DNA of 64,000 bases from Stenotrophomonas maltophilia (GTDB taxonomy: Bacteria; Pseudomonadota; Gammaproteobacteria; Xanthomonadales; Xanthomonadaceae), in NCBI RefSeq assembly GCF_006970445.1, contig NZ_CP033877.1, forward strand, positions 2,364,750 to 2,428,749, in the 5' to 3' direction. Both the position numbers and the translations under genes were made by a program. Shown here piece after piece: positions 29,098 through 37,584 of this stretch. Numbering within the stretch: position 1 is the first letter of the stretch; every line of letters starts with the position of its first letter. Below the pieces are notes generated by a model. The model was not told where the DNA came from, made no database searches, and saw only the letters and a program-made list of their open reading frames with translations.

Positions 29098-29627
29098 GGT
29101 GCCAGCACCACGCGCAGGTTGTCCGGGGTCAGCACGCTGCGGTTCTGGCCATGGGCGGTGGCGCTGTTGACGATCACTTCGTGCAGGCCCGGGAACAGTG
29201 CGGGCAGGCGCACGACAATGGCCCGCAGCTCGCCAGGCTTGGCGCAGTGGTACTGCAGCGTTGCGCTGAACCCCGCGTGCCGATGCTGACCGGATGGCGG
29301 TGGGGCAGCCGTCGCATCGAATCCCTCGGCCTTGGCATCGTTGCCTGAAAGGCGGCAGCCCGCGGCGGTAGGCAAGGTGACCCAGCTGCCGCCCTGCAGC
29401 AGCGCAGTCGCACGCGCCAGCGCGGCTTGCTCGGCTGCATTGGCCGGCGGCCGCTCGAAATCAAGGATGCCGATGCCGGGGGCCTGCAGGGCGAATTCCA
29501 GCGTCTGCTGGTCAAGCGCAAGATCAACGGTGGCCTGGCCGTGTACGTGCGCACCGAGCTGGCGGACATCATGGGCCTGCGCGGCACTGGCAGCCAGCAG
29601 CAGGAAAAGAGCAGCAGAACGCTTCAT
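29094..29627 (-). CDS. DUF2796 (ZrgA-like) zinc-uptake periplasmic protein
   Basis: A 177-residue exported protein. The signal peptide (KRSAALFLLLAASAAQA) is followed at once by a His-rich start, HDVRQLGAHVHG, typical of DUF2796/ZrgA proteins, and later GQHRHAGFSATLQYHC. ZrgA-type proteins serve zinc uptake with a MacB-like ABC system. It is the first gene of a six-cistron operon. The ATG follows a run of nine C residues on the coding strand, with GGAG ten bases upstream. A Zur-like box lies 20 bp upstream. Confidence 0.85.
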   Translation of the reverse strand: MKRSAALFLLLAASAAQAHDVRQLGAHVHGQATVDLALDQQTLEFALQAPGIGILDFERPPANAAEQAALARATALLQGGSWVTLPTAAGCRLSGNDAKAEGFDATAAPPPSGQHRHAGFSATLQYHCAKPGELRAIVVRLPALFPGLHEVIVNSATAHGQNRSVLTPDNLRVVLAP

Positions 29628-29636
29628 GGGGGGGGG
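29628..29636 (-). repeat. Homopolymer of nine G (nine C on the coding strand)
   Basis: The run lies exactly between the Shine-Dalgarno GGAG and the ATG of the DUF2796 gene. Slipped-strand change in its length would alter ribosome-site spacing without changing the protein. Confidence 0.8.
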
Positions 29637-29646
29637 CACTCCAATT

Positions 29647-29659
29647 GTTACTATGTAAC
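29647..29659. promoter_or_regulatory. Zur-like box in divergent promoter (zinc operon / MerC gene)
   Basis: GTTACTATGTAAC is a perfect palindrome with 5-bp arms around TAT. It resembles the core of known Zur sites (GTTATANTATAAC). It lies 20 bp upstream of the DUF2796 ATG and three bases from the ATG of the divergent MerC-like gene, so one bound dimer would shut both. A second site of the same form is at 32504-32516. Confidence 0.75.
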
Positions 29660-29662
29660 CTT

Positions 29663-30139
29663 ATGGACCACATCCCCACGACGCCCGCAAGGGCCCTGGC
29701 CCAGCCGCCAACTTCGGCACGCTGGCATCCCCGCGTTGATCTGGCCGGCGCCTGGCTGTCCCTGGCCTGCGCCGCCCACTGCATCGCCCTGCCCCTGCTG
29801 CTCGCCTTCGTGCCGGCGGCGATGATGGCGCTGCGTTCGTTCCAGCACCCCGGCCATGGCGCGATGACGGTGCTGCTGGTGATGTCGCGCTGGGAATGGC
29901 TGTTCGCGCTGCTGGCCTCATCGCTGGCATTGGCCAGTACCGCGGCCGGATTGCACCGGCATGGTCACTGGCGATCCCTGCAGTTGGCCTGTGCCGGCGC
30001 CATCCTGCTGTTGTCCGCCTCGCTGTACCTGCCATTGAAGGAATCGCTGCTCTGGCACGGCGTGGCGACGGCCAGCGGTGGCGTGCTGCTGGCGTGCGCA
30101 CACATCGGCAACCGGCGGGCGCTGCACAACCGCCGGTAG
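29663..30139 (+). CDS. MerC-domain membrane protein
   Basis: A 158-residue inner-membrane protein with four membrane helices (about 30-56, 72-94, 104-122, 126-148). It carries the MerC motif LACAAHCIALPLLL, whose Cys/His in helix 1 are metal-binding candidates. MerC proteins carry Hg2+, and relatives under Zur control are thought to take part in zinc movement. The ATG is three bases from the Zur-like box with no ribosome site, so the mRNA is probably leaderless with the box over the -10 region. No alternative downstream start exists before the first helix. Confidence 0.8.
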   Translation: MDHIPTTPARALAQPPTSARWHPRVDLAGAWLSLACAAHCIALPLLLAFVPAAMMALRSFQHPGHGAMTVLLVMSRWEWLFALLASSLALASTAAGLHRHGHWRSLQLACAGAILLLSASLYLPLKESLLWHGVATASGGVLLACAHIGNRRALHNRR

Positions 30140-30150
30140 CGTTCCGAAGA

Positions 30151-30240
30151 TGCCGGCCAGCGGCCGGCACTACCCTTGGTTGGAGGCGCGGGCCGTCTGC
30201 GCCGCACCACCACCGGTAGCGCCGGCCGCTGGCCGGCGCG
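30151..30240. repeat. SMAG inverted pair (TGCCGGCC type)
   Basis: 30151-30173 is TGCCGGCC..GGCCGGCACTAC (reverse orientation), and 30216-30239 begins GTAGCGCCGGCC (forward). The two face away from each other, about 42 bp apart, in the gap between convergent MerC and TonB-receptor genes, where they may end transcription. Confidence 0.85.
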
Positions 30241-30252
30241 TGCCCCGCCTCC

Positions 30253-32442
30253 TCAGAAGCGATACCCCACTTCCGCGCCGAAGATCCGCGGGCTGTCGAC
30301 CGGGCCGTAGTAGTTGCCGTCGCGGCCGAAGGCAAGATTGTCGAAGATCAGGCCATTGATGCGACGTTTGTTGGTCAGGTTCTGCACGAACACCCGTGCG
30401 CTCCATGGTCCGGTCTCGTAGCCCAGCTGCGCACCCAGCACGGCGACGGCCGGCTGGAAAGCGCGGTTGCGCTCGTCAAGTGCGCTGGAGCCGGTGAACT
30501 GCGACTCCAGCCGCGCGTAGAGGCCAGACGCGAACTGGTAGCGGGCGGCCAGATAGCCGGTGTAATGCGGGGTCAGCTTGACCCGCTTGCCATCCAGGTT
30601 CTGGTCGACGCTGACCCACAGCCTGGTGTACTTCGCGTCGACGTAGCCCACGTTCGCCATCAGCGTGAAACCAGGCACTACTTCGAACACACCCTCCAGT
30701 TCTGCACCCCGTGACCGGATCGAGGCGTCCGATCCCACGTAGTCCGACGAGATCGGGCGGCCGTTGCCATCGGTGGCCACCTGGATCTCCTGCCAGTTGT
30801 CCGAGGTGATGTGGAACAGCGCACCGCCGATGTGGCCGCGACCGCCGGCCAGATTCATCTTGAACCCCAGCTCGTGGCTCCACATGCGTTCGGACTCGTA
30901 GCGCAGCACCTTGTCGTTGACCACATCGCTCTGTGCGGCTGCCAGATTGAAGCCGCCCGGAATGTAGCCCTTGGCCGAAGCCGCGTAGAAGGACAGGTCG
31001 TCGGTGGCATCGTAGCGCAGCGACACCCGCGGCAGCGTGGCCGAGAAGGTATGCGCCAGCGCGGCATCGCGATACAGCACGCGGCCACCGGCGCCCAGGT
31101 CCAGCGCACCGGCGCGCTGTTCGGTGGAACGCCGCGCCTGTTCATGGCGCAGGCCGGCACTCGCGGTCAGCCTGGGCAGCGCGGGGAAGGTGTAGCTGGC
31201 GGTGGCGAACACGCTGTAGTCCTCGCCCTTCGAGGTCTGCCGCGGTGCCAGGTTGTAGCTGTCCAGCCCATGCAGCGCAGGGCCGACGAACGTACCCAGG
31301 ATCGAATCCTTGCTGTTGCGGTAGGTGGACACACCGGCCATCCAGGTCAGGGGCTGGTCACTGGGCGAACTGAAGCGCGCTTCGGCCGTCCATTCCTTCT
31401 TCCTGTCGTAGATGCGGCCGGCCAATGCCGGGCTGTTGGTCATGTCGAAGTCGTAGCCGGCCGAGGTCACCTCCTCGTCCCGCCAGGAGGCGGCCACGTC
31501 CAGCGTGCCGGCCTGCAGCTGCCATTGCGCGCTCAGGCCGGCCACCGATTCATCCTTTTCGGTGCGCTTGGGCGCGTCGTTGATGTAGGTGAAGTCACCG
31601 GCACGACGGCCGCCATTGAGCGAGGTGCCGTAGGTGCGGTTGTAGAGGCCAGTATCCAGCGGCAGGTATTCGTACTCGAACATGCCCGGCGCGCGTGTGC
31701 GCAGGTGGTAGGCGAGCGCATTCACCGAGACATAGTCGCTCGGCTGCCAGCGCAGCTTGCCCTGCAGGTAGCCTTCGCCCACCCTGCCGCGCGCACCGGA
31801 GGGCGTGAGGTTCTTCAGGTAGGCGTCCTCATCCGAGCCCATGAACGCCACCGAGCCGGACAGGCTGCCGGTCTTGTTCAACGGCCCTGCCAGGAAGCCA
31901 TCGAGAGCGGTGCCATTGCCGTTGCCGAACCAGGTGCTGCGCATATTGATCTCGCCCTCGCGTGCATCGGCCGGGCCGCGTGTGCGCACCAGCACCAGCC
32001 CCGACTCGCTGTTGGCACCGTACAGCGTGCCCTGAGGGCCGCGCAGCACCTCCACCGACTCGACCTGGTTGAGCACGGCGTTGCTCAGTTCGCGGAACGG
32101 AATGCCATCGATGTAGACCGAGGCACGGTTGACCAGGAAGGGATTGGACTCGATGCCGCGGATCGAGATGAACATGTTGCTGAGCTGCCCCATCGCATTG
32201 AACTTGACGTTGGGCGCGAGCTTGTCGAGATCACGGAATTCGGTGACACCGGCCTCCTTCAGCGCCTGCCGATCAAGCACCGTCACCGACAGATCGCTCT
32301 TCAGGTACGGAGTGTCGCGCTTGGAACCGGTGACCCGGACGCCGTCGAGCGTGGCCGGATCGGCCTGCTGGGCGAGTACAGGCATGGCAGGAATGAGCAG
32401 GGATGCCGCGACAAGCGCGGCGGCAGGCGTGGACGACTTCAA
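30253..32442 (-). CDS. TonB-dependent receptor, probable zinc(-complex) importer
   Basis: A 729-residue outer-membrane receptor. The signal peptide ends VLAQQ near residue 23. The plug (about 30-155) has VEVLRGPQGTLYGANSESG and SIRGIESNPFLVNRASVYID, and the barrel ends IFGAEVGYRF. There is no STN domain, so no sigma signalling is expected. No ATG or GTG fits: the frame starts at TTG 32442 (LKSSTPAAALVAAS) with GAGG about eight bases upstream. A Zur-like box 62 bp upstream and the neighbouring zinc operon point to zinc or a zinc chelate as the ligand. Plug features recall receptors for small polyketide-type or xenobiotic ligands, so this remains inference. Confidence 0.85.
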   Translation of the reverse strand: MKSSTPAAALVAASLLIPAMPVLAQQADPATLDGVRVTGSKRDTPYLKSDLSVTVLDRQALKEAGVTEFRDLDKLAPNVKFNAMGQLSNMFISIRGIESNPFLVNRASVYIDGIPFRELSNAVLNQVESVEVLRGPQGTLYGANSESGLVLVRTRGPADAREGEINMRSTWFGNGNGTALDGFLAGPLNKTGSLSGSVAFMGSDEDAYLKNLTPSGARGRVGEGYLQGKLRWQPSDYVSVNALAYHLRTRAPGMFEYEYLPLDTGLYNRTYGTSLNGGRRAGDFTYINDAPKRTEKDESVAGLSAQWQLQAGTLDVAASWRDEEVTSAGYDFDMTNSPALAGRIYDRKKEWTAEARFSSPSDQPLTWMAGVSTYRNSKDSILGTFVGPALHGLDSYNLAPRQTSKGEDYSVFATASYTFPALPRLTASAGLRHEQARRSTEQRAGALDLGAGGRVLYRDAALAHTFSATLPRVSLRYDATDDLSFYAASAKGYIPGGFNLAAAQSDVVNDKVLRYESERMWSHELGFKMNLAGGRGHIGGALFHITSDNWQEIQVATDGNGRPISSDYVGSDASIRSRGAELEGVFEVVPGFTLMANVGYVDAKYTRLWVSVDQNLDGKRVKLTPHYTGYLAARYQFASGLYARLESQFTGSSALDERNRAFQPAVAVLGAQLGYETGPWSARVFVQNLTNKRRINGLIFDNLAFGRDGNYYGPVDSPRIFGAEVGYRF

Positions 32443-32503
32443 CGGATGAACCTCAACGGATGAAATGGCGGGCGCACGGGCGGCGGCAGTGCGCAACAAG
32501 AGT

Positions 32504-32516
32504 GTTATCCTGTAAC
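32504..32516. promoter_or_regulatory. Zur-like box in divergent promoter (TonB receptor / AraC gene)
   Basis: GTTATCCTGTAAC, extended to TGTTATCCTGTAACA at 32503-32517, matches the outer positions of the Zur core TGTTATANTATAACA and has the same GTTAY-N3-GTAAC form as the box at 29647. It lies 62 bp upstream of the receptor TTG and 54 bp upstream of the AraC ATG. Confidence 0.75.
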
Positions 32517-32570
32517 ATTCACGTGGTGCCGCCACTCCATTCCCGGCGGCGCTGCTCCGTTTCCGGATCC

Positions 32571-33446
32571 ATGACGCGCGCCTTCCTGATGCGAGCCCTC
32601 GCCGACCAGCTGCTGCAGGAAACCGGCCCCCAACCGCCCGCGATGGTGAGCAGCGACGACGGTGCGGTGGTGCTGCTGCGCCATCGCTTCGAGGCCAGCG
32701 AAGGCAGCATGGGCCATCCCCACCAGCTGCGCCTGGGCATGGCCATCGGTGGCGGCGGGCGCTTGCAGCAACGCAGCCATGGCGGCCTGTTGCAGGGCGT
32801 CTGGCAACCTGGTCAGTTCAACGTGGTCCTGCCCGGTGACATCGGCACCTATGCCAGCCCCGCAGTGGACGTGCTGGGCGTTGCCATCGACACCGGCCTC
32901 CTGCAGCAGGAGGCGCACCGGATGCATGACCTGCAACCGCTGGCAGCGCGCCTGCAGCGCGACCCGGTGGTCACCTCGGTGCTGCAGGCGTTGTGGTGCA
33001 GCGCACAGGCCGATGCCTGCCTTCCCGGATTTCTCGAACACGGCGCGCGGGTGCTGCTGCACCGCCTGCAACAGCTTGCCGGGCACGCGCATGCGCTGCC
33101 GCCGAGGGCCACTGCGCTGTCCGCGCGGCAGTTGCAGCACCTGCAGGAGTACATCGACGCGCAGTACGGCCAACCGCTGGCGGTTGCGCAGCTGGCGGCG
33201 GCGCTGCAGATGGACCCATCGACGTTCAGCCGTGCGCTGCGTGCAGCCACCGGGCTGCCCCCCTATGCATTCCTGACCCAGCGCCGCATGCAGTGGGCGT
33301 GCGCGCAGCTTGCGCAAGGATGCAGCGTCACCGAAGTCGCACTGGCCTGTGGCTACGCCAACCCCAGCAAATTCAGCGCGGCCTTCCGGCGTGTCGCTGG
33401 CTGCTCACCGTCTGCGTGGGCCGCGCAGCACCGCGGCCTGCAATAG
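32571..33446 (+). CDS. AraC-family regulator beside the zinc receptor
   Basis: A 291-residue regulator. The N-terminal part (1-185) is of the PchR-like ligand-binding type (HQLRLGMAIGGGGRL, FNVVLPGDIG). The C-terminal AraC domain (190-287) has LAAALQMDPSTFSRALRAATGLPPYAF and VALACGYANPSKFSAAFRR. Regulators of this type sit beside and activate TonB receptor genes on binding the imported ligand. It shares the divergent promoter and Zur-like box with the receptor gene. ATG 32571 is the first start after that box. Confidence 0.88.
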   Translation: MTRAFLMRALADQLLQETGPQPPAMVSSDDGAVVLLRHRFEASEGSMGHPHQLRLGMAIGGGGRLQQRSHGGLLQGVWQPGQFNVVLPGDIGTYASPAVDVLGVAIDTGLLQQEAHRMHDLQPLAARLQRDPVVTSVLQALWCSAQADACLPGFLEHGARVLLHRLQQLAGHAHALPPRATALSARQLQHLQEYIDAQYGQPLAVAQLAAALQMDPSTFSRALRAATGLPPYAFLTQRRMQWACAQLAQGCSVTEVALACGYANPSKFSAAFRRVAGCSPSAWAAQHRGLQ

Positions 33447-33456
33447 CGCCGGGCCC

Positions 33457-34359
33457 TCACTCGTCGAACGGGCGCTGCCCCAGTGTCTGCGTCACATGGT
33501 CGACGAAGCAGGTGATGCGCGCGGCCAGCGCGGTGTTGCGGTAGTACACCGCGTTGATCGGCTGCCGCACTTCCTGCGTCTGCCTGGCGAACAGCTGCAC
33601 CAGGCGGCCATCACGCCGGTCCTGGCGGGTCAGGAAGTCGGACAGGCAGGCGATGCCCAGCCCGGCCACCGCCATCTGCCGCAGTGTCTCGCCACTGGAT
33701 GAAGCGATGGCCGGCTCGATCACGAACGGCCCACCATCGGCATCGAGCAGCGGCCACTCGTTCAATGAACTGGGCTGGGTGAAGCCGAGCAGGTCATGCG
33801 TGCGCAGCTGCTCCACGCGCGTCGGCGTGCCGTGCCGGCGCAGGTACTCGGGGCTGGCCACCACGCGGATGCGGCTGTGGCCGATCGGCCGCGCATGCAG
33901 GGTCGAGTCGCGCAGCACGCCGATGCGGAACGCCACGTCGGTGCGCTTCTCGATCAGGTCGGTGATGCCCTCGTTGGAATTCAGCTCCAGCTCGACCTGC
34001 GGGTAGCGCTCGCGGAAGCCCTCCAGCAACGGCACGATCACGTGCAGCATGAACGGCGTGGCGGCGTCCACGCGCAGGCGCCCGACCGGCTGCAGCCGCC
34101 GCGCGGCCATCTGCTCCTCGGCCTCGTCCACCGTGGCCAGGATCGTGCGCGCGTACTCCAGGAACGCCGCGCCTTCCTCGGTCAGTTCCAGCCGCCGCGT
34201 GGTCCGCCGCAGCAGCGTGGTCTGCAGCTTGTCCTCCAGCCGCGCCAGGGTGCGGCTGGTGGCCGAGATGGTCAGCTCCAGCTCCTCGGCCGCTGCCGTG
34301 ATCGAACCGCTGTCCACCACGGCCACGAAGGCCTTCAGCTCATCCAGGGTGGTTTTCAT
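33457..34359 (-). CDS. LysR-family regulator, YafC-like
   Basis: A 300-residue LysR regulator: winged helix (1-60, LDELKAFVAVVDSGSITAAAEEL) and an effector-binding domain with GRLRVDAATPFMLHVIVPLL, DVAFRIGVLRDSTLHARPI and the late GIACLSDFL. In E. coli yafC also stands next to dkgB, and here the same pair is divergent, 118 bp apart. It probably controls the four-gene operon starting at 34478. The gap holds CCGTATACACGG near 34388-34399, a near-palindrome that could be its site. Confidence 0.88.
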   Translation of the reverse strand: MKTTLDELKAFVAVVDSGSITAAAEELELTISATSRTLARLEDKLQTTLLRRTTRRLELTEEGAAFLEYARTILATVDEAEEQMAARRLQPVGRLRVDAATPFMLHVIVPLLEGFRERYPQVELELNSNEGITDLIEKRTDVAFRIGVLRDSTLHARPIGHSRIRVVASPEYLRRHGTPTRVEQLRTHDLLGFTQPSSLNEWPLLDADGGPFVIEPAIASSSGETLRQMAVAGLGIACLSDFLTRQDRRDGRLVQLFARQTQEVRQPINAVYYRNTALAARITCFVDHVTQTLGQRPFDE

Positions 34360-34477
34360 TTTTTACCTCGGCGCAAAAGCGTTTCCCGTATACACGGCTT
34401 AATCAACAAATGTAAAGCGCCCACACTTCGCCCCGTCCCGAGCCCACCGGCTCTCAACGAAGTCCCTGGAGTCCATC

Positions 34478-35281
34478 ATGAGCGTTCCTTCCTTTGGCGT
34501 CGGCACCTTCCGCCTGACCGGCCAGACCGTCATCGACTCGGTGCGCAACGCCCTCGACGTCGGCTACCGTGCGGTCGATACCGCGCAGATCTACGGCAAC
34601 GAAGCCGAGGTCGGCCAGGCCATCGCCGAATCCGGCTTAGCACGCGACCAGCTGTTCCTGACCACCAAGATCTGGGTCGACAACTACGCTGCCGACAAAC
34701 TGATCCCGAGCCTGCGCGACAGCCTGGCCAAGCTGCGCACCGACCATGTGGACCTGCTGCTGATCCACTGGCCGGCGCCGGGCAATGGCGTTGAACTGCG
34801 CGAATACATGACCGCGCTGGCCGAAGCCAAGACGCTGGGCCTGACCCGCCAGATCGGTGTGTCCAACTTCAACATCGCGCTGACCCGGCAGGCCATCGAG
34901 GTGGTCGGCGCTGGCGAGATCGCCACCAACCAGATCGAACTGAGCCCCTACCTGCAGAACCCGGCACTGACCGCTTTCCTGCAGGACCAGGGCATCACCG
35001 TCACCTCCTACATGACCCTGGCCTACGGCAAGGTGCTGAAGGATCCGGTGCTGGCCGCCATCGCCGGCAAGCACCAGGCCACCGTGGCCCAGGTCGCGCT
35101 GGCGTGGGCACTGCAACTGGGTTACTCGGTCATCCCGTCCTCGACCAAGCGCGAGAACCTGGCCAGCAACCTGCTCGCCCAGGACCTGCACCTGGATGCC
35201 GATGACATGGCCGCGATCGCTGCGCTTGACCGCAACGGCCGCGAAGTCGATCCGCCGGGCCTGGCCCCGGCCTGGGACTGA
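34478..35281 (+). CDS. dkgB: 2,5-diketo-D-gluconate reductase B, aldo-keto reductase
   Basis: A 267-residue NADPH-dependent aldo-keto reductase. The catalytic tetrad is visible: Asp34 (VDTAQIYG), Tyr39, Lys64 (LTTKIW) and His97 (LLLIHWP). The C-terminal cofactor segment reads [15 protein letters not shown]. DkgB reduces 2,5-diketogluconate and small aldehydes such as methylglyoxal. The length and the LysR neighbour match E. coli dkgB. It is the first gene of an operon with the next three, 11 bp before the following ATG. Confidence 0.9.
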   Translation: MSVPSFGVGTFRLTGQTVIDSVRNALDVGYRAVDTAQIYGNEAEVGQAIAESGLARDQLFLTTKIWVDNYAADKLIPSLRDSLAKLRTDHVDLLLIHWPAPGNGVELREYMTALAEAKTLGLTRQIGVSNFNIALTRQAIEVVGAGEIATNQIELSPYLQNPALTAFLQDQGITVTSYMTLAYGKVLKDPVLAAIAGKHQATVAQVALAWALQLGYSVIPSSTKRENLASNLLAQDLHLDADDMAAIAALDRNGREVDPPGLAPAWD

Positions 35282-35292
35282 GGAGCCTCGCC

Positions 35293-36267
35293 ATGGGCAG
35301 TGCGTTGGCGCGGCTGCAGGCCGGTGGTTTCAGCATCGGCATCGAAGCACCGCTGGACAATGACTGGACGCCGCTGGGCGAACAGGCACGACGCGCCGCG
35401 CGACGCCTGCCCGGCGAACCGGACCTGCAGCGCCATGCGGAACTGGCACGGTTGGTCGACCGCCTCGGCTTCCGTGCGCTCTGGGTACGCGACGTGCCGG
35501 TGTACGACCCGGCCTTCGGCGATGCGGCGCAGGTGTTCGAGGTATTCAGTTACCTCGGCTACCTGGCCGGCATCACCGAGAACATCCTGCTGGGCACCGG
35601 TGCGGTGGTGCTGCCGATCCGTGAGCCGTTGCTGACCCTGAAGTCGGCGCGCAGCGTGCAGCGGCTCAGCGGCGACCGCCTGCTGCTGGGCGTAGCCAGT
35701 GGCGACCGCCCGGTGGAGTACCCGCTGTTCGGCCGCGACTTCGACACGCGTGGCAGCCGCTTCCGCGAGCAGATCGCACTGCTGCGCGAAGGCGCCGCCG
35801 CGCACCTGCCGCAGGGCTTGGACGTGCTGCCCGCGGATGGCCCGGCCCTGCCGTTGTTCGTAGCCGGCCTGGCCCAGCAGCAACCGGCGTGGATCGGCCA
35901 GCACATGGACGGTTGCCTGGCCTACCCGGGCACGCCACAGGACCATGCGCAACGCGTGGCGGCCTGGCGCGCCGTGGCCGGCAACAAGGCCTATGCCAGC
36001 TTCATCCACCTGGACCTGGTGGCCGATGCCAATGCCCCCCTGCAGCGCTGGCGCTTCGGCCTGCGCGGCGGCCGCAACGCGCTGCTGGCCGAGCTGCACG
36101 CCATGCAGGCGGCTGGTGTCGACCACATCGGCCTGCAGTTCCGCCGCAACGAACGGCCGTTGGCCGAGACCTTCCACGAAATCGCCGAGTACGTGCTGCC
36201 GCACTTCCCGGCCCATGCCGACGCCGCCGCGTCGCATGCCCCGCTTGCCGCCCCCGCGACGGCCTGA
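35293..36267 (+). CDS. LLM-class flavin oxidoreductase
   Basis: A 324-residue bacterial-luciferase-like TIM-barrel enzyme that should use reduced FMN. Typical parts are LVDRLGFRALWVRDVPVY, ITENILLGTGAVVLPIREPL and RLLLGVASGDRPVEYPLFG. The family oxidises or desulfonates small organics, but the substrate is not evident. It is the second cistron after dkgB (11 bp gap) and 19 bp before the cyclase gene. A short Ala/Pro/His tail ends the protein. Confidence 0.87.
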   Translation: MGSALARLQAGGFSIGIEAPLDNDWTPLGEQARRAARRLPGEPDLQRHAELARLVDRLGFRALWVRDVPVYDPAFGDAAQVFEVFSYLGYLAGITENILLGTGAVVLPIREPLLTLKSARSVQRLSGDRLLLGVASGDRPVEYPLFGRDFDTRGSRFREQIALLREGAAAHLPQGLDVLPADGPALPLFVAGLAQQQPAWIGQHMDGCLAYPGTPQDHAQRVAAWRAVAGNKAYASFIHLDLVADANAPLQRWRFGLRGGRNALLAELHAMQAAGVDHIGLQFRRNERPLAETFHEIAEYVLPHFPAHADAAASHAPLAAPATA

Positions 36268-36286
36268 CAGTTACCGGAGCTTTGCC

Positions 36287-37225
36287 ATGAAGATGAAGAC
36301 CCTGGCCGCGCTTGCGCTGGCCACCCTGCCGCTGTCCTTCCAGGCCACCGCCGAGGACTGGTATCCCTCTGCCTACGGCGCCAACGACGAGATCGGCGCG
36401 GCCAACCTGCTGACCGCGGACGTGGTCAAGCACGCGGTATCGCTGATCAGGACCGGCAAGACCTATCCGCTGGCGGTGCCGGTGGACAAGAACCTGCCCG
36501 CGTTCCGCCACCGCAGCTTCCGCCTGTACAACGTGCAGGTCGGCCAGCAGGCCGGCAAGTCGCTGGGCCCCAACAAGTTCACCTTCAACGATGAACTGGT
36601 GAACGCCTGGACCGGCGTTGGCACCCAGCTCAACGGCATCGGCCATATCGGCATCGACAACGTCTACTACAACGGCAACAAGGCCGCTGACTTCGTCACC
36701 GTGGACGGTGTGCGCAAGCTCGGCGTCGAGAAGGTGCCGCCAATGGTCACCCGCGGCGTCGTGCTGGACATGACCGCGTACTACGGCAAGGCGATCGTGC
36801 CCGGCGGCACCGAGTTCACCGTGGCCGACATCCAGGCCGTGCTGGAGAAGCAGGGCCTGAGCCTGCGCAAGGGCGACGTGGTGCTGTTCAACACCGGCTG
36901 GCTGGAACTGATCGGCAAGGACGACAAACAGTTCCTGGAAGTGGAACCGGGTATCGGCATGGAGGCCGCGAAGTGGCTGGCCGACCAGGGCATCGTCGCC
37001 TTCGGTGGCGACACCTGGGCCTCGGAGGTCTACCCGAACCCGAACGGTGCCGAGGAGTTCCCGATCAACCAGTACATGCTGGCCAAGCGCGGCATCTACA
37101 ACCTGGAGCTGATCGACAGCCGTGCCCTGGTGCGTGACAAGGCCTGGGAGTTCCTGTTCGTGCTCGGCCAGCCGCTGTACGTCGGCTCGACCCAGGTGAA
37201 CATCAACCCGGTGGCGATCCGATGA
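36287..37225 (+). CDS. Exported cyclase-family (KynB-like) hydrolase
   Basis: A 312-residue protein with a signal peptide (KMKTLAALALATLPLSFQATA). The cyclase/kynurenine-formamidase-like domain contains NEIGAANLL-type start (NDEIGAANLLT), the metal motif in HIGIDNVYYNG, RGVVLDM, LRKGDVVLFNTGW and AFGGDTWASE. In canonical KynB a metal-binding HxGTHxDxP motif is present. Here the matching segment is GVGTQLNGIGHIGID, with Gln and Gly in place of the expected His and Asp, as in the periplasmic branch of the family. Substrate unknown. Its stop overlaps the next start as ATGA. Confidence 0.85.
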   Translation: MKMKTLAALALATLPLSFQATAEDWYPSAYGANDEIGAANLLTADVVKHAVSLIRTGKTYPLAVPVDKNLPAFRHRSFRLYNVQVGQQAGKSLGPNKFTFNDELVNAWTGVGTQLNGIGHIGIDNVYYNGNKAADFVTVDGVRKLGVEKVPPMVTRGVVLDMTAYYGKAIVPGGTEFTVADIQAVLEKQGLSLRKGDVVLFNTGWLELIGKDDKQFLEVEPGIGMEAAKWLADQGIVAFGGDTWASEVYPNPNGAEEFPINQYMLAKRGIYNLELIDSRALVRDKAWEFLFVLGQPLYVGSTQVNINPVAIR

Positions 37226-37545
37226 ACATCGCGGCTGACCTTCCCGTGTTCGCCGGCCGCCGCTTCCGCGTCAGCTATGACGGCCTGGCCGCCGACAATG
37301 TCTACAGCGCCGATGGCCGCCATGTGCAGTACGCCATCGTCTCCGGCGCCTATGCCGGTGCGCAGGGCGAAGCCGCCTGTGAATGGCAGCGGATCAGCGA
37401 AGGGATCTATGCCATTTCGTGGCAGGAAGCCGATGGCGCTACGGTCGTGCATGTCGACGACTTCGTGGGCGGGCGTTCGCTGGCCTGGTTCACCGCCACC
37501 GATGGCAGTTTCCATCGCATGCAGGGGCCGCTGGCAGCGCTGTGA
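37222..37545 (+). CDS. MoaF-related small lipocalin-like protein
   Basis: A 107-residue soluble protein: GRRFRVSYDGLAADNVYSADG, SEGIYAISWQEADGATVVHVDDF and WFTATDGSFHRMQG. This is the beta-barrel pattern of MoaF and related small calycin-like domains, which are found after oxidoreductases and are thought to bind small ligands. It is the last gene of the dkgB operon, overlapping the cyclase gene by four bases. A SMAG half-unit follows the stop directly. Confidence 0.75.
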   Translation: MNIAADLPVFAGRRFRVSYDGLAADNVYSADGRHVQYAIVSGAYAGAQGEAACEWQRISEGIYAISWQEADGATVVHVDDFVGGRSLAWFTATDGSFHRMQGPLAAL

Positions 37546-37568
37546 CGCCGGCCAGCGGCCGGCACTAC
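37546..37568 (-). repeat. Single SMAG unit (TGCCGGCC type, reversed)
   Basis: CGCCGGCC..GGCCGGCACTAC begins at the base after the MoaF-like stop codon. A lone unit rather than a pair. Confidence 0.85.
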
Positions 37569-37584
37569 CTTGCTAGTGGGCCGC

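Noticed and set aside
30811-32463. 550-codon frame on the plus strand
   Set aside because: It is antisense to the TonB receptor, which has complete plug and barrel motifs.
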